Assembly: GCF_014201465.1 (NCBI RefSeq)
Contig: NZ_JACHEP010000005.1
Location: forward strand, 1 to 64,000
Direction of reading: 5' to 3'
Source: Anoxybacteroides tepidamans
GTDB lineage: Bacteria > Bacillota > Bacilli > Bacillales > Anoxybacillaceae
Length of the DNA: 64,000 nt
In this document: piece by piece, positions 8,054 to 19,105 of the stretch
Layout: every line of letters begins with the position of its first letter
How positions within the stretch are numbered: position 1 is the stretch's first letter
Notes under the pieces: model-generated
Databases searched by the model: none
What the model saw: the letters and a program-made list of their open reading frames with translations, nothing else
What the model was told of the DNA's origin: nothing
Made by a program: the position numbers and the translations under genes

Positions 8054-10033
8054 ATGGGAGATCGTTTTGAGTTAGTGTCAGCCTATGAGCCGCGGGGCGA
8101 TCAGCCGAAAGCGATCGCCAAGCTTGTCGAGGGGATTCGACGCGGAGTAAAGCACCAAACGTTATTAGGAGCAACGGGAACAGGAAAGACGTTTACAATT
8201 TCCAACGTCATTCAGCAAGTGAACAAACCGACGCTCGTCATTGCCCATAACAAAACGTTAGCCGGCCAGCTTTACAGCGAGTTAAAAGAATTTTTCCCGC
8301 ACAATGCGGTTGAATATTTTGTCAGCTATTATGACTATTATCAGCCGGAAGCGTATGTACCGCAGACGGATACATACATCGAAAAAGATGCAAGCATTAA
8401 CGATGAAATTGACAAATTGCGGCATTCGGCGACATCGGCTTTGTTTGAACGGCGCGATGTCATTATTGTTGCCAGCGTTTCCTGCATTTACGGATTAGGT
8501 TCTCCGGAAGAATATCGCGAGCTTGTCGTATCGTTGCGCGTCGGGATGGAGATTGAGCGGAACGAACTGTTGCGCCGTTTAGTGGACGTGCAATATACGC
8601 GAAATGACATTGACTTTCACCGCGGAACGTTTCGCGTGCGCGGCGATGTCGTCGAAATTTTTCCGGCTTCGCGCGATGAGCATTGTATTCGCGTCGAATT
8701 TTTCGGCGATGAGATTGACCGGATTCGCGAAGTGGACGCGCTGACGGGAGAAATCATCGGTGAGCGGGAGCATGTGGCGATTTTTCCGGCGTCCCACTTC
8801 GTTACGCGCGATGAAAAAATGCAGCTGGCGATTCAAAGCATCGAAAAAGAACTGGAACAACGGCTGCAAGAACTGCGGGAGCAAGGAAAGCTGTTAGAAG
8901 CGCAGCGGCTTGAGCAGCGGACGCGTTACGATCTTGAAATGATGCGGGAAATGGGATTTTGTTCTGGTATTGAAAACTACTCCCGTCATTTAGCATTGCG
9001 TCCGCCCGGTTCGACGCCGTATACGTTGTTAGATTATTTTCCAGACGACTTTCTCATCGTCATTGATGAGTCGCACGTGACAGTGCCGCAAATTCGCGGC
9101 ATGTATAACGGGGATAAGGCGCGCAAGCAAGTGCTCGTCGACCACGGCTTCCGCTTGCCGTCGGCGCTCGATAACCGCCCGCTCACATTTGAAGAGTTTG
9201 AGAAAAAAATTAATCAAGTCATTTACGTATCGGCAACGCCGGGCCCATATGAATTAGAGCATAGCCCGGAAGTCGTCGAGCAAATTATCCGTCCAACCGG
9301 ACTGCTTGATCCGACGATTGATGTTCGTCCAATTCAAGGGCAAATCGACAATTTAATCGGGGAAATTCATGAGCGCATTAAGCGGAACGAACGGACGCTT
9401 GTAACGACGCTCACGAAAAAAATGGCTGAAGATTTAACCGATTACTTCAAAGAAATTGGAATGAAAGTAGCGTATTTGCATTCGGAAGTAAAAACGCTCG
9501 AGCGCATTGAAATTATCCGCGATTTACGCTTAGGCAAATACGATGTGCTCGTCGGCATTAACTTGTTGCGGGAAGGATTGGACATTCCTGAAGTGTCGCT
9601 TGTGGCGATTTTAGATGCCGACAAAGAAGGGTTTTTGCGTTCGGAGCGATCGCTCATCCAAACGATCGGCCGCGCCGCTCGCAATGCGAACGGCCACGTG
9701 ATCATGTATGCCGATATGTTGACGAAATCGATGGAAATCGCCATTAACGAAACGAAGCGGCGCCGGGCGATTCAAGAAGCGTATAACCGCGAACACGGCA
9801 TCGTGCCGCAAACGATCAAAAAAGACATTCGCGATGTCATTCGCGCTACACACGCAGCCGAGCAGCAAGAAACGTACGAATCGAAACAAAACTACAGCAA
9901 ACTGACGAAACAAGAACGGGAAAAACTCATTGCAAGCTTGGAAAAAGAGATGAAAGAAGCGGCCAAAGCGCTTGATTTTGAGCGTGCGGCTGAACTGCGC
10001 GATTTAATTTTTGAGCTTAAAGCGGAAGGATGA
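8054..10033 (+). CDS. uvrB: UvrB, excinuclease ABC subunit B
   Basis: A 659-residue nucleotide-excision-repair helicase-like subunit. It has Walker A GATGTGKT near residues 40-47, the beta-hairpin region with [12 protein letters not shown], helicase motifs IDESH and QTIGRAAR, and a C-terminal UVR domain ([20 protein letters not shown]) that contacts UvrC. UvrB verifies damage loaded by UvrA. ATG 8054 (MGDRFELVS) is chosen over the in-frame ATG 8015: it matches family length and has a GATAGGGGG ribosome site. Co-transcribed with uvrA. Confidence 0.97.
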   Translation: MGDRFELVSAYEPRGDQPKAIAKLVEGIRRGVKHQTLLGATGTGKTFTISNVIQQVNKPTLVIAHNKTLAGQLYSELKEFFPHNAVEYFVSYYDYYQPEAYVPQTDTYIEKDASINDEIDKLRHSATSALFERRDVIIVASVSCIYGLGSPEEYRELVVSLRVGMEIERNELLRRLVDVQYTRNDIDFHRGTFRVRGDVVEIFPASRDEHCIRVEFFGDEIDRIREVDALTGEIIGEREHVAIFPASHFVTRDEKMQLAIQSIEKELEQRLQELREQGKLLEAQRLEQRTRYDLEMMREMGFCSGIENYSRHLALRPPGSTPYTLLDYFPDDFLIVIDESHVTVPQIRGMYNGDKARKQVLVDHGFRLPSALDNRPLTFEEFEKKINQVIYVSATPGPYELEHSPEVVEQIIRPTGLLDPTIDVRPIQGQIDNLIGEIHERIKRNERTLVTTLTKKMAEDLTDYFKEIGMKVAYLHSEVKTLERIEIIRDLRLGKYDVLVGINLLREGLDIPEVSLVAILDADKEGFLRSERSLIQTIGRAARNANGHVIMYADMLTKSMEIAINETKRRRAIQEAYNREHGIVPQTIKKDIRDVIRATHAAEQQETYESKQNYSKLTKQEREKLIASLEKEMKEAAKALDFERAAELRDLIFELKAEG

Positions 10034-10043
10034 TCGAAAACGT

Positions 10044-12908
10044 ATGGCAATGGACAAAATTATCATTAAAGGAGCACGGGCGCATAACTTAAAAAATATG
10101 GACGTCGAAATTCCGCGCGATCAGCTTGTTGTGTTGACAGGCTTATCCGGTTCGGGAAAATCGTCGCTCGCATTTGATACGATTTACGCCGAAGGACAGC
10201 GCCGCTATGTCGAATCGCTGTCAGCATACGCCCGCCAGTTTTTAGGGCAAATGGACAAACCGGATGTCGATGCGATTGAAGGGTTGTCGCCAGCGATTTC
10301 GATCGATCAAAAAACGACAAGCCGCAACCCGCGCTCGACGGTCGGAACGGTCACCGAGATTTATGACTATTTGCGTTTACTGTTTGCCCGCATCGGCCGC
10401 CCGGTTTGTCCGGAGCACGGGATTGAAATTACGTCGCAAACGATCGAGCAAATGGTCGACCGCATTTTAGCGTATCCAGAGCGGACGAAAATCCAAGTGC
10501 TGGCGCCGGTCGTATCGGGGCGAAAAGGAACGCATGCGAAAACGCTCGACGACATCAAAAAACAAGGCTATGTGCGCGTACGCATCGACGGTGAAATGCG
10601 CGAACTGTCTGAAGACATTGAACTGGAAAAAAACAAAAAACATTCGATTGAAGTTGTCGTTGACCGCATTGTCGTGAAAGAAGGGATCGCGTCGCGTCTT
10701 TCGGATTCGCTCGAAACAGCGCTGAAACTGGCTGACGGCAAAGCGATCATTGATGTCGTCGGCGAAGAAGAACTGCTGTTTAGCGAACGCCATGCGTGTC
10801 CGTATTGCGGCTTTTCGATCGGTGAGCTAGAGCCGCGCCTGTTTTCGTTCAACAGTCCGTACGGAGCATGTCCGGAATGCGATGGATTGGGCGCAAAATT
10901 GGAAGTTGACCGCGATTTAGTGATTCCAAACGATGAATTAACATTGCGCGAGCATGCGATCGCCCCGTGGGAGCCGCAAAGCTCGCAATATTATCCGCAG
11001 CTCTTGGAAGCGGTGTGCCGGCATTACGGCATCGATATGGATGTTCCGGTCAAAGAGCTGCCGAAGGAGCAATTGGATCGCCTTTTATACGGTAGCAACG
11101 GCGAAAAAATTTATTTCCGTTATGAAAACGACTTTGGTCAAATTCGCGAAAATGTCATCGAATTTGAAGGGGTCATTCCGAATGTTGAGCGGCGCTATCG
11201 CGAAACAAGTTCCGACTATATTCGCGAACAAATGGAAAAATATATGGCCGAACAGCCATGTCCGACATGCAAAGGCAACCGGTTGAAAAAAGAAAGTTTA
11301 GCTGTATTAGTCGGCGGCAAGCATATCGGAGAAGTGACGGCGCTTTCCGTCACGGAAGCGCTCGAGTTTTTCCGAACGCTAAAGCTGAGCGAAAAAGAGA
11401 AAAAAATCGCCCACATGATTTTGCGTGAAATTATGGAGCGGCTCGGCTTTTTGCAAAACGTCGGCCTTGATTATTTGACGTTAAACCGTTCAGCGGGCAC
11501 GCTGTCAGGCGGAGAGGCGCAGCGCATCCGCTTAGCTACGCAAATCGGCTCGCGCTTAACCGGCGTGCTGTACATTTTGGATGAGCCGTCGATTGGCCTT
11601 CATCAGCGCGATAATGACCGCTTGATTGCGACATTAAAAAGCATGAGAGATATCGGCAATACGCTCATCGTCGTCGAGCATGACGAAGATACGATGCTGG
11701 CGGCTGATTATCTTATTGACATCGGCCCGGGCGCTGGCATTCACGGCGGTCAAGTGGTCGCAGCTGGAACGCCGCAAGAAGTGATGAACAACCCGAATTC
11801 GCTGACAGGGCAATATTTATCAGGGAAAAAATTTATTCCGCTTCCGCCGGAGCGCCGCAAGCCGGACGGGCGCTGGATCGAAATCATCGGTGCAAAGGAA
11901 AACAATTTAAAAAACGTATCCGTCAAAATTCCGCTCGGCATGTTTGTAGCTGTTACCGGCGTGTCTGGTTCCGGGAAAAGCACGCTTGTGAATGAAATTT
12001 TGCATAAAGCATTGGCGCAAAAGCTGCAGCGCGCAAAAGCAAAACCGGGTGAACATAAAGAAATCCGCGGCATCGAGCATTTAGATAAAGTCATCGATAT
12101 CGACCAGTCGCCGATCGGCCGCACGCCGCGTTCGAATCCGGCCACTTACACCGGCGTGTTTGACGACATTCGCGAAATGTTTGCGTCCACGAACGAAGCG
12201 AAAGTGCGCGGGTATCAAAAAGGGCGCTTCAGTTTTAACGTCAAAGGCGGCCGATGTGAAGCGTGCCGCGGCGACGGGATTATTAAAATTGAAATGCACT
12301 TTTTGCCAGATGTGTACGTACCGTGCGAAGTGTGCCACGGCAAGCGGTATAACCGCGAAACGTTGGAAGTGAAATATAAAGATAAAAACATCGCAGAAGT
12401 GCTGGAGATGACGGTCGAAGATGCGCTTTGCTTTTTTGAAAACATCCCGAAAATTAAGCGGAAATTGCAAACGATTTATGATGTCGGATTAGGATATATT
12501 CAACTCGGCCAGCCGGCGACGACGTTGTCAGGCGGGGAAGCGCAGCGGGTGAAGCTGGCGTCTGAACTGCACCGCCGTTCGACAGGCCGGACGCTCTACA
12601 TTTTAGATGAGCCGACAACCGGATTGCACATTGATGACATTGCCCGATTGCTAAAAGTGTTGCAGCGGCTCGTCGACAACGGCGATACGGTGCTTGTCAT
12701 CGAGCATAATCTCGATGTCATTAAAGCGGCGGACTATATTATTGATCTCGGTCCGGAAGGCGGCGATGGCGGCGGGCAAATTGTCGCGGCCGGAACGCCG
12801 GAAGAAGTCGCACAAGTGGAAAGTTCTTATACCGGCCAATATTTAAAGCCAATTTTAGAGCGCGACCGGAAGCGGATGAGCGCGATGTACGAAGTGCCGA
12901 GCAGATAA
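10044..12908 (+). CDS. uvrA: UvrA, excinuclease ABC subunit A
   Basis: A 954-residue ABC-type damage sensor with two ATPase halves. Walker A motifs GLSGSGKSS near residue 33 and GVSGSGKST near 640 each have a split LSGGEAQR signature. CxxC zinc-finger pairs ([32 protein letters not shown]) bind zinc. Start ATG 10044 gives [15 protein letters not shown], matching B. subtilis; the ribosome site is weak, which suggests coupling to uvrB 10 bases upstream. The stop lies inside the following terminator. Confidence 0.97.
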   Translation: MAMDKIIIKGARAHNLKNMDVEIPRDQLVVLTGLSGSGKSSLAFDTIYAEGQRRYVESLSAYARQFLGQMDKPDVDAIEGLSPAISIDQKTTSRNPRSTVGTVTEIYDYLRLLFARIGRPVCPEHGIEITSQTIEQMVDRILAYPERTKIQVLAPVVSGRKGTHAKTLDDIKKQGYVRVRIDGEMRELSEDIELEKNKKHSIEVVVDRIVVKEGIASRLSDSLETALKLADGKAIIDVVGEEELLFSERHACPYCGFSIGELEPRLFSFNSPYGACPECDGLGAKLEVDRDLVIPNDELTLREHAIAPWEPQSSQYYPQLLEAVCRHYGIDMDVPVKELPKEQLDRLLYGSNGEKIYFRYENDFGQIRENVIEFEGVIPNVERRYRETSSDYIREQMEKYMAEQPCPTCKGNRLKKESLAVLVGGKHIGEVTALSVTEALEFFRTLKLSEKEKKIAHMILREIMERLGFLQNVGLDYLTLNRSAGTLSGGEAQRIRLATQIGSRLTGVLYILDEPSIGLHQRDNDRLIATLKSMRDIGNTLIVVEHDEDTMLAADYLIDIGPGAGIHGGQVVAAGTPQEVMNNPNSLTGQYLSGKKFIPLPPERRKPDGRWIEIIGAKENNLKNVSVKIPLGMFVAVTGVSGSGKSTLVNEILHKALAQKLQRAKAKPGEHKEIRGIEHLDKVIDIDQSPIGRTPRSNPATYTGVFDDIREMFASTNEAKVRGYQKGRFSFNVKGGRCEACRGDGIIKIEMHFLPDVYVPCEVCHGKRYNRETLEVKYKDKNIAEVLEMTVEDALCFFENIPKIKRKLQTIYDVGLGYIQLGQPATTLSGGEAQRVKLASELHRRSTGRTLYILDEPTTGLHIDDIARLLKVLQRLVDNGDTVLVIEHNLDVIKAADYIIDLGPEGGDGGGQIVAAGTPEEVAQVESSYTGQYLKPILERDRKRMSAMYEVPSR

Positions 12909-12923
12909 CGCTCGGCATTTTTT
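12895..12923 (+). terminator. Terminator overlapping the uvrA stop
   Basis: Perfect 8-bp stem TGCCGAGC / GCTCGGCA with a 7-base loop, followed by six T. The left arm is within the last uvrA codons. Confidence 0.9.
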
Positions 12924-12939
12924 CTAATTTCGAAAGGTT

Positions 12940-12965
12940 TGAAACTTTTATAAATGCGCGTCGTA
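12940..12965 (+). promoter_or_regulatory. Sigma-W-type ECF promoter
   Basis: TGAAAC at 12940-12945, a 16-base spacer, then CGTA at 12962-12965. This is an exact match to the sigma-W consensus. It lies just before the DUF4870/PspC/YvlD operon. B. subtilis yvlABCD is a sigma-W operon, which supports the call. Confidence 0.85.
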
Positions 12966-12993
12966 TGTATTAGTAACGAAGAAAGGAGATGGA

Positions 12994-13326
12994 ATGATGG
13001 AAGGAAATAAAATAGTAGCAGCGTTATGTTATTTCAGCGTGCTGTTTGCCCCATTTTTATTCCCCATTATCGTCTATTTTGTCACAAAACATGAGCGAGT
13101 GAAGCGACACGCCAGAACATCATTGCTTTCGCATTGCATTCCAATCGCCTTGTTTGTCTTTAGTGCGATTATGGTCATCGTCCTTGGAATGAGCGAAAAC
13201 GACGCCTTTTTCGCTTGGTGGCTTTTTGGTATGATCGGCGGAGGAATTGCGCACGTCATCGTCGCAATTTGGAACATTATAAAAGGAATTAAAGTATTGC
13301 AAGAGCCAGGAGGAAATTACCAATGA
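12994..13326 (+). CDS. DUF4870 (Tic20-like) small membrane protein
   Basis: A 110-residue protein with three hydrophobic segments and the family features ALCYFSVLFAPFLFPIIVYF, then KHERVKRHARTSL. The function is unknown. It is first in a three-gene operon with 4-base ATGA overlaps to the PspC gene. Start is ATG 12994 or the adjacent ATG 12997, both behind GAAAGGAG. The sigma-W promoter suggests induction by envelope stress. Confidence 0.85.
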   Translation: MMEGNKIVAALCYFSVLFAPFLFPIIVYFVTKHERVKRHARTSLLSHCIPIALFVFSAIMVIVLGMSENDAFFAWWLFGMIGGGIAHVIVAIWNIIKGIKVLQEPGGNYQ

Positions 13327-13520
13327 AAAAATTAGTTCGTCCGTTGCATGACCGGATGTTCGCCGGAGTATTAAGCGGCATCGCTAAATATGTTCAAATG
13401 GACGCTACGGTTGTAAGGCTCATTTTTATTGGGCTGCTTCTTATTACCGGCGTTATGCCGTTTGCGTTGCTATATGTGCTTGCCATTTTCGTTATTCCAA
13501 ATGAGGAGATTCACACATGA
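13323..13520 (+). CDS. yvlC: PspC-domain protein (YvlC type)
   Basis: A 65-residue PspC-domain protein with the pattern KKLVRPLHDRMFAGVLSGIA, then a transmembrane segment (about residues 30-58). PspC proteins act in membrane-stress responses with PspA-type proteins. It overlaps both neighbours by 4 bases, indicating translational coupling in the sigma-W-type operon. Confidence 0.9.
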   Translation: MKKLVRPLHDRMFAGVLSGIAKYVQMDATVVRLIFIGLLLITGVMPFALLYVLAIFVIPNEEIHT

Positions 13521-13861
13521 GATGGGTTGCTTCGATTGTGGTGAATGCTGTTTTATTATTGGCTCTTGCCGGATATTTTGATTCGATTCATCTGTCCGGC
13601 ATCGGCGCTGCTCTTTTTGCGAGTCTATTGTTATCGCTGTTAAACACGTTTGTGAAGCCGATCGTGATTTTAATGACGCTTCCGGTAACGGTGTTAACGT
13701 TCGGGCTGTTTTTGTTTGTGATCAATGCCTTCACCCTTTTGATGACGTCATGGCTGATGGGAGAAGCCTTTACGATCGACGGATTCGGCGCCGCCTTGCT
13801 AGCGTCCCTTGTGCTTTCTTTTTTCCATCTCGTGATCGAGGCGATTCGCAACAACGAATGA
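13517..13861 (+). CDS. yvlD: YvlD-like phage-holin-4-superfamily membrane protein
   Basis: A 114-residue protein with four hydrophobic segments and Gly/Leu-rich stretches ([20 protein letters not shown]) typical of the YvlD group. It is last in the DUF4870-yvlC-yvlD operon. Its exact role is unknown; B. subtilis sigma-W regulon members of this type respond to membrane-active compounds. Confidence 0.88.
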   Translation: MRWVASIVVNAVLLLALAGYFDSIHLSGIGAALFASLLLSLLNTFVKPIVILMTLPVTVLTFGLFLFVINAFTLLMTSWLMGEAFTIDGFGAALLASLVLSFFHLVIEAIRNNE

Positions 13862-13894
13862 AACGTTCTGCTGCCGAGCGAGCGTTTTTCTTTT

Positions 13895-13923
13895 TTCACA
13901 TGCGCCTTGAAAAGTGTTACAAT
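13895..13923 (+). promoter_or_regulatory. Sigma-A promoter of hprK operon
   Basis: -35 TTCACA (13895-13900), 17-base spacer, -10 TACAAT (13918-13923), 24 bases before the hprK ATG. Confidence 0.8.
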
Positions 13924-13947
13924 GAAAAAAGCAAAGGAGGGATTTGC

Positions 13948-14883
13948 ATGCCAAAAGTGCGGACAAAAGATTTGATCGAAGCATTCCAACTAGAGTTAAT
14001 TAGCGGGGCAGAAGGAGTGCATCGGCCGATTACAACGAGCGATTTGTCGCGCCCGGGCATTGAAATGGCGGGGTATTTTGCCTACTATCCGGCGGAGCGG
14101 ATTCAATTGTTAGGAAAAACGGAGCTTTCTTTTTTTGAAAAGTTAAATCCGAGGGAAAAGAAAATTCGCATGGAAAAGCTTTGTACCGATATTACACCAG
14201 GCATTATTGTATCGCGCGGCCTTGATGTTCCTCAAGAATTAGTCGAGGCATCAGAGCGCCATTCGGTTCCTGTTATGCGTTCGATGATGAAAACAACGCG
14301 CCTTTCAAGCCGGCTCACGAACTTTTTAGAAAGCAAGCTCGCGCCAACGACCGCTGTGCACGGTGTATTAGTTGACGTGTACGGGGTCGGTGTATTGATT
14401 ACCGGAAAAAGCGGAGTTGGGAAAAGTGAAACGGCGCTTGAATTAGTCAAACGCGGGCACCGGCTTGTCGCGGATGACTGTGTAGAAATTCGCCAGGAAG
14501 ATGAAGGGGTTCTCGTCGGAAGTGCGCCAGAACTCATTGAACATCTGCTGGAAATTCGTGGGTTAGGCATTATTAACATGATGACATTGTTTGGTGCGGG
14601 GGCTGTCCGGACGCATAAACGCATTTCGCTAGTTGTCGATTTAGAGCTATGGGATCCGAACAAGCAATACGACCGTTTAGGTTTGGAAGAAGAAAAAGTA
14701 AAAATCATTGACACGGAAATTACAAAGCTTACGATTCCGGTAAGACCTGGGAGGAATTTAGCGGTCATCATTGAAGTAGCAGCGATGAACTTCCGATTGA
14801 AGCGAATGGGAGTCAACGCAGCAGAAGAATTTTCTGCGCGTTTAACCGATGCGATCGAAGACGGAGAGCACGATTACGAATAA
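13948..14883 (+). CDS. hprK: HPr kinase/phosphorylase
   Basis: A 311-residue bifunctional enzyme that phosphorylates Ser46 of HPr and Crh with ATP or pyrophosphate, and reverses this with inorganic phosphate. It is the sensor of carbon catabolite control. It shows Walker A GKSGVGKS at 153-160, His138 in AVHGV, and the signature [20 protein letters not shown] at about 203-222. ATG 13948 follows AAAGGAGG. It is the first gene of an operon with lgt, yvoD, ppaX and yvoF. Its target Crh is encoded at 30.6 kb and the pyrophosphatase PpaX lies in the same operon. Confidence 0.97.
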   Translation: MPKVRTKDLIEAFQLELISGAEGVHRPITTSDLSRPGIEMAGYFAYYPAERIQLLGKTELSFFEKLNPREKKIRMEKLCTDITPGIIVSRGLDVPQELVEASERHSVPVMRSMMKTTRLSSRLTNFLESKLAPTTAVHGVLVDVYGVGVLITGKSGVGKSETALELVKRGHRLVADDCVEIRQEDEGVLVGSAPELIEHLLEIRGLGIINMMTLFGAGAVRTHKRISLVVDLELWDPNKQYDRLGLEEEKVKIIDTEITKLTIPVRPGRNLAVIIEVAAMNFRLKRMGVNAAEEFSARLTDAIEDGEHDYE

Positions 14884-14902
14884 GAGCGAGGAGGAGATAT
14901 TA

Positions 14903-15712
14903 TTGGATACATCCATTCAGCCATTAGATCGCGTATTTTTACATCTCGGCCCGATTACGATTTATTGGTATGGGGTGATTATCGGAACAGGAGTGTTGCT
15001 CGGATTGTGGCTTGCCACAAGAGAAGCTGTCAAGCGAGGGCTATCCAAAGAAACGTTCGTTGATCTTGTTTTGTTGGCAGTGCCGATTGCGATTGTATGC
15101 GCACGTACGTATTACGTCATTTTTGAATGGGATTACTATTCGAAACATCTTTCTGAAATTCCAAAAATTTGGGAAGGTGGACTGGCGATTCACGGCGGAT
15201 TAATCGGCGCAATCGTCACGGGCATTGTGTTTGCGAAGCGACGCGGATTGTCGTTTTGGAAGCTGGCCGACATTGCTGCACCGAGCATTATTTTAGGGCA
15301 GGCGATCGGCCGCTGGGGAAACTTTATGAACCAAGAGGCGCACGGCGGACCGGTGACGAGGGAGTTTCTTGAAAGCTTGCGTTTGCCGGAATTTATTATT
15401 AATCAAATGTATATTAACGGCCAATATTATCATCCGACGTTTTTATACGAATCGATTTGGAATTTTATTGGGTTTTTGTTGCTTTTGATGCTCCGGCGCA
15501 TCAATTTACGGCGCGGGGAACTGTTTCTCAGCTATGTAATTTGGTATTCAATCGGCCGCTTTTTTATCGAAGGTATGCGGACGGATAGCTTAATGTTAAC
15601 GGACACTCTTCGCATCGCCCAAGTGATGTCGATTTTGTTGATTTTGCTTGCGGTAAGCATTTGGATTGTCCGGAGAGCAAAAGGATTAGCAGAGGAGCGT
15701 TATTTAGACTAG
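14903..15712 (+). CDS. lgt: Prolipoprotein diacylglyceryl transferase
   Basis: A 269-residue polytopic enzyme that moves diacylglycerol from phosphatidylglycerol to the lipobox cysteine of prolipoproteins. It shows the Lgt hallmarks [11 protein letters not shown] and [18 protein letters not shown], plus [11 protein letters not shown] 14903 behind GAGGAGGAG is the start; the family N-terminus ([15 protein letters not shown]) aligns from there. Confidence 0.96.
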   Translation: MDTSIQPLDRVFLHLGPITIYWYGVIIGTGVLLGLWLATREAVKRGLSKETFVDLVLLAVPIAIVCARTYYVIFEWDYYSKHLSEIPKIWEGGLAIHGGLIGAIVTGIVFAKRRGLSFWKLADIAAPSIILGQAIGRWGNFMNQEAHGGPVTREFLESLRLPEFIINQMYINGQYYHPTFLYESIWNFIGFLLLLMLRRINLRRGELFLSYVIWYSIGRFFIEGMRTDSLMLTDTLRIAQVMSILLILLAVSIWIVRRAKGLAEERYLD

Positions 15713-15729
15713 AAAAGGAGAGAACGAGG

Positions 15730-16665
15730 TTGTTGGGGACGATCAAAAAAGGGTTGGCTGTGGGGGCCAAAACGACGTGGACGCTCGGTAAAATCATTTT
15801 CCCAGTTACGTTAATCGTATCGCTGTTGCAGCATACACCAATTTTGCAATGGCTCATAAAACTTGTAGCGCCATTGATGGGATGGATCGGGTTGCCCGGC
15901 GATGCGGCGATTCCGCTTGTGCTTGGGAATTTTTTGAATTTATATGCCGGAATCGGCGCGATCTTGACGCTCCATTTGACGGTGAAAGAAGTGTTAATTT
16001 TAGCTGTCATGCTTTCGTTTTCGCACAACTTGCTTGTTGAAGTGACTGTTGCGGGGAAAGTCGGGGTCAATGTCGTGTTAGCAGTAGCTGTTCGTGTAAG
16101 CTTAGCGATCGTCTCCGCTTTTTTCATTCATCTTGTTTGGCAGGGTGGAAATGACATCGCCCAGTATGGTTTGATTTCTAATTCAGGTGAACAATTCACG
16201 AGTTGGAGCGATGCCATTCTCGCTGGTGTTCAAAAAGCGTTTGTTGGTATCGTTCAATTAGCGATGATCGTCATTCCGTTAATGGTCGGCATTCAAGTGC
16301 TAAAAGATTTGAAATGGCTTGACGTATTCTCCCGCTGGATGGCTCCAGTTACGAAAGCGCTTGGAATGAAAGAAAATACATCAATGACGCTGGCGGCAGG
16401 GCTTTTATTTGGGCTGGCGTACGGGGCAGGCGTAATGATTCAAGCGGTAAAAGAAGACGGCGTGTCGAAAAAAGATGTCACGCTCGCGTTTCTTTTTCTT
16501 TCCGCTTGTCATGCTGTTGTCGAAGACACGTTATTGTTTGTGCCGCTCGGCATTCCGGTATGGCCGCTGTTGCTCATTCGCCTCACAACGGCTATTATAC
16601 TGACTCTTGCCGTTAGCTTCACTTGGAACCGCATTGTACAAACGAGAAGAAAGGAAGCTGTCTGA
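15730..16665 (+). CDS. yvoD: YvoD-like nucleoside-recognition (Gate) domain membrane protein
   Basis: A 311-residue polytopic protein with two related halves. The first contains [20 protein letters not shown], typical of the Gate/nucleoside-recognition domain. Transport is likely but the substrate is unknown. TTG 15730 is chosen by the AAGGAG site 9 bases upstream and similarity to B. subtilis YvoD. It overlaps the ppaX start by one base (TGATG). Confidence 0.85.
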   Translation: MLGTIKKGLAVGAKTTWTLGKIIFPVTLIVSLLQHTPILQWLIKLVAPLMGWIGLPGDAAIPLVLGNFLNLYAGIGAILTLHLTVKEVLILAVMLSFSHNLLVEVTVAGKVGVNVVLAVAVRVSLAIVSAFFIHLVWQGGNDIAQYGLISNSGEQFTSWSDAILAGVQKAFVGIVQLAMIVIPLMVGIQVLKDLKWLDVFSRWMAPVTKALGMKENTSMTLAAGLLFGLAYGAGVMIQAVKEDGVSKKDVTLAFLFLSACHAVVEDTLLFVPLGIPVWPLLLIRLTTAIILTLAVSFTWNRIVQTRRKEAV

Positions 16666-17306
16666 TGAAGATCCGCACGATTTTATTTGATTTAGATGGC
16701 ACGTTAATCGACACAAATGAACTCATTATTCAATCGTTTTTACATACGTTAGAAACGTACTATCCGGGAAAATATAAGCGGGAAGACGTGCTGCCGTTTA
16801 TCGGTCCGCCGCTTTATGATACGTTTGCCGCACTGGATGAGGCGCGCGTGCAAGAAATGATTGCAACGTATCGCGCCTTTAATCATGCGCAGCATGATGC
16901 GCTCGTTCGGGAATATGAAACGGTGTATGAAACGATTGCCGCTTTGCATGAACACGGGTTTCGCCTAGGGGTCGTGACGACGAAAATCAACGCGACGGCG
17001 ATCATGGGATTGAAGCGGACGAAGCTCGATCCGTTTTTTCATTGCATCGTCGGACTCGATGATGTGAAAAACGCCAAGCCGCATCCAGAGCCGATTTTAA
17101 AGGCGCTTGAATTGCTCGATTCTAAACCGGAAGAAGCGCTCATGGTCGGCGATAATTACCATGATATTTTAGCTGGGAAACAATCGGGAACAAAAACGGC
17201 TGGGGTCGCATGGGCGATTAAAGGACGGGAATATTTAGAGAAGTACGAACCGGATTTTATGCTCGAAAAAATGAGCGATTTACTGCGCATTGTAGGGGTG
17301 GAATAA
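16665..17306 (+). CDS. ppaX: Pyrophosphatase PpaX (HAD family)
   Basis: A 213-residue HAD hydrolase with motif [10 protein letters not shown] at about residues 9-17, TTK in motif II and GDNYHDI in motif IV. PpaX removes the pyrophosphate released when HprK dephosphorylates P-Ser-HPr, pulling that reaction forward. It lies in the hprK operon and overlaps the yvoD stop by one base. Confidence 0.93.
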   Translation: MKIRTILFDLDGTLIDTNELIIQSFLHTLETYYPGKYKREDVLPFIGPPLYDTFAALDEARVQEMIATYRAFNHAQHDALVREYETVYETIAALHEHGFRLGVVTTKINATAIMGLKRTKLDPFFHCIVGLDDVKNAKPHPEPILKALELLDSKPEEALMVGDNYHDILAGKQSGTKTAGVAWAIKGREYLEKYEPDFMLEKMSDLLRIVGVE

Positions 17307-17309
17307 ATT

Positions 17310-17810
17310 TTGAGACGAACGACGAAATATCCAGTATCCGGCGCGAATTCGCTTTGGCAAATTTACCGGACGGTTTCCTTTTGGAAAGTGTTTAAAAATG
17401 TGATCGTCATTCAAATCGGGCGCTATACGCCGTTTATGTCATTAAAAAATTGGCTATACCGCACGTTTCTAGGTATGGACATTGGCGAAAAAACAGCGCT
17501 TGCTTTTATGGTCATGCCAGATATTATGTTTCCGGAAAAAATCAAAATCGGAAACAATTCGATTATTGGCTACAATACGACGATTTTAGCGCACGAATAT
17601 TTAATTGACGAGTATCGGCTCGGTCCGGTCGTCATCGGCGATGAAGTGATGATCGGCGCGAATACGACGATTTTGCCCGGCGTGACGATCGGGGACCGGG
17701 CGGTTGTCGGCGCTGGCACGCTCGTTCATAAAGACGTACCGGCCGGCGCTTTCGTAGCCGGCAATCCGATGCGCGTCATCCGCCAGCAAGAGATGCATTC
17801 TGACCAATAG
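17310..17810 (+). CDS. yvoF: YvoF-like hexapeptide-repeat acyltransferase
   Basis: A 166-residue left-handed beta-helix protein. Hexapeptide repeats run from about residue 70 (IKIGNNSIIGYNTTI, then VVIGDEVMIGANTTILPG, VTIGDRAVVGAGT). It belongs to the maltose/galactoside O-acetyltransferase-like group; the acceptor is unknown. TTG 17310 gives the conserved N-terminus RRTTKYPVSGANSLW. Last gene of the hprK operon. Confidence 0.88.
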   Translation: MRRTTKYPVSGANSLWQIYRTVSFWKVFKNVIVIQIGRYTPFMSLKNWLYRTFLGMDIGEKTALAFMVMPDIMFPEKIKIGNNSIIGYNTTILAHEYLIDEYRLGPVVIGDEVMIGANTTILPGVTIGDRAVVGAGTLVHKDVPAGAFVAGNPMRVIRQQEMHSDQ

Positions 17811-17826
17811 GTAGAATGCATTTTTT
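17793..17826 (+). terminator. Terminator at the end of yvoF
   Basis: Perfect 9-bp stem ATGCATTCT / AGAATGCAT followed by six T. The left arm lies inside the last codons of yvoF. Confidence 0.88.
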
Positions 17827-17830
17827 GTAG

Positions 17831-17859
17831 TTGACGTGCGAGTAATGGAGGAGTAAACT
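17831..17859 (+). promoter_or_regulatory. Sigma-A promoter of the his operon
   Basis: -35 TTGACG (17831-17836), 17-base spacer, -10 TAAACT (17854-17859). The leader to hisZ is only about 57 bases, and no T-box features are seen. Confidence 0.65.
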
Positions 17860-17923
17860 ACAAGTAACTTCACTTCTCTACCATATTAGCAAACTAAAGT
17901 AATTTGATAAAGGACGTGTGGAC

Positions 17924-19102
17924 ATGTCAAAGTTGTTTATGTTTGAAAAACCGCTCGGCATGCGCGATACATTGCCGTTTTTATATAAAGTCAAAAAGCG
18001 TGTCCGTCAAGCGATGACGAACGAAATTGAACAATGGGGGTACGAGTTTATTGAAACGCCGACATTAGAATATTACGAAACGGTTGGTTCGGCTTCAGCC
18101 ATTGCCGACCATCGATTGTTTAAACTGTTAGATCAGCAAGGTCATACACTTGTGTTGCGCCCTGATATGACCGCACCGATTGCCCGATTAGCAGCATCAA
18201 GACTTTATCAAAACGGAAACCCGCTTCGCCTTGCATACCATGCGAACGTGTTTCGCGCTCAGCAACGTGAAGGCGGCCGTCCGGCAGAGTTTGAACAAAT
18301 CGGCGTTGAGTGCATCGGTGATGGCACCGTGACCGCTGATGCGGAAGTGATTCGTTTAATGATTGCCGCTTTAGAACAAACGGGATTACAGCGTTTTACA
18401 GTAGCGGTCGGCCACATTGGCTATGTGAACGCTTTGTTTTTGGAGATTTTAGGGAACGAAGAACGTGCCAACGTGCTGCGCCGGTTTTTATATGAAAAAA
18501 ATTACGTCGGTTATCGCAACCATGTCAAATCGTTGCCGCTTTCATCGATCGATCAGCAGCGCCTCCTAAAACTTCTTGACTTGCGCGGAGACGATACAGT
18601 GCTTTCGAGCGCTCGCGAACTCGTTCATACCGAAGAAGGAATCAATGCGGTGGAGGAGCTTTCTGCGCTGTGGCATGCACTCCGGTTGTTTGGTGTGGCC
18701 GATACCGTGAAAATGGATATGACGCTCGTCAGCCATATGAGCTACTATACGGGCATTTTGTTTGAAGTATATGCAGACGGTGTCGGCTTCCCGCTTGGAA
18801 ACGGCGGGCGTTATGATGAATTGTTAGAAAAATTTTCGTGCAAAGCGCCGGCAACAGGTTTTAGCATCCGCCTTGACCGCTTAATCGAAGCGCTTCAGGA
18901 GATGGACGTCGAAGAGAACATCGAATGCATCATTTTCAGCCAAGAGCGATTTGCCGAGGCGATTCAGTTGGCGAACGAAAAACGACGCGAAGGAAAAAAA
19001 GTCGTGCTGCAACATATTGCCGGCATTCGCGATATTGACGCCTACAGCAAGCGGTACGAACCGATTACGTATTTGCTTGGAAGCAATGGAAGGGAGGAAT
19101 AG
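17924..19102 (+). CDS. hisZ: HisZ, ATP phosphoribosyltransferase regulatory subunit
   Basis: A 392-residue HisRS-like protein lacking tRNA-charging function. It partners the short-form HisG to make an active, feedback-controlled enzyme for the first step of histidine synthesis. Class II core features are seen (GMRDTLPF, LRPDMTAPIARL, QREGGRPAEFEQIGVE). ATG 17924 lies 8 bases after AAAGGA; the in-frame GTG 17918 is too close. First gene of an eight-gene his operon. Confidence 0.94.
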   Translation: MSKLFMFEKPLGMRDTLPFLYKVKKRVRQAMTNEIEQWGYEFIETPTLEYYETVGSASAIADHRLFKLLDQQGHTLVLRPDMTAPIARLAASRLYQNGNPLRLAYHANVFRAQQREGGRPAEFEQIGVECIGDGTVTADAEVIRLMIAALEQTGLQRFTVAVGHIGYVNALFLEILGNEERANVLRRFLYEKNYVGYRNHVKSLPLSSIDQQRLLKLLDLRGDDTVLSSARELVHTEEGINAVEELSALWHALRLFGVADTVKMDMTLVSHMSYYTGILFEVYADGVGFPLGNGGRYDELLEKFSCKAPATGFSIRLDRLIEALQEMDVEENIECIIFSQERFAEAIQLANEKRREGKKVVLQHIAGIRDIDAYSKRYEPITYLLGSNGREE

Positions 19103-19105
19103 GCG

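Noticed and set aside
10066-12839. Several long minus-strand open frames within uvrA and other genes
   Set aside because: They are mirror frames of highly conserved coding sequence, without ribosome sites or family matches.
13750-13947. Extended N-terminus for hprK
   Set aside because: It would overlap yvlD and cover the promoter at 13895-13923; ATG 13948 gives the usual 311-residue length with AAAGGAGG.
17827-17923. T-box or other leader control of the his operon
   Set aside because: The leader after the predicted promoter is only about 57 bases, with no specifier loop, no T-box sequence and no terminator/antiterminator pair.
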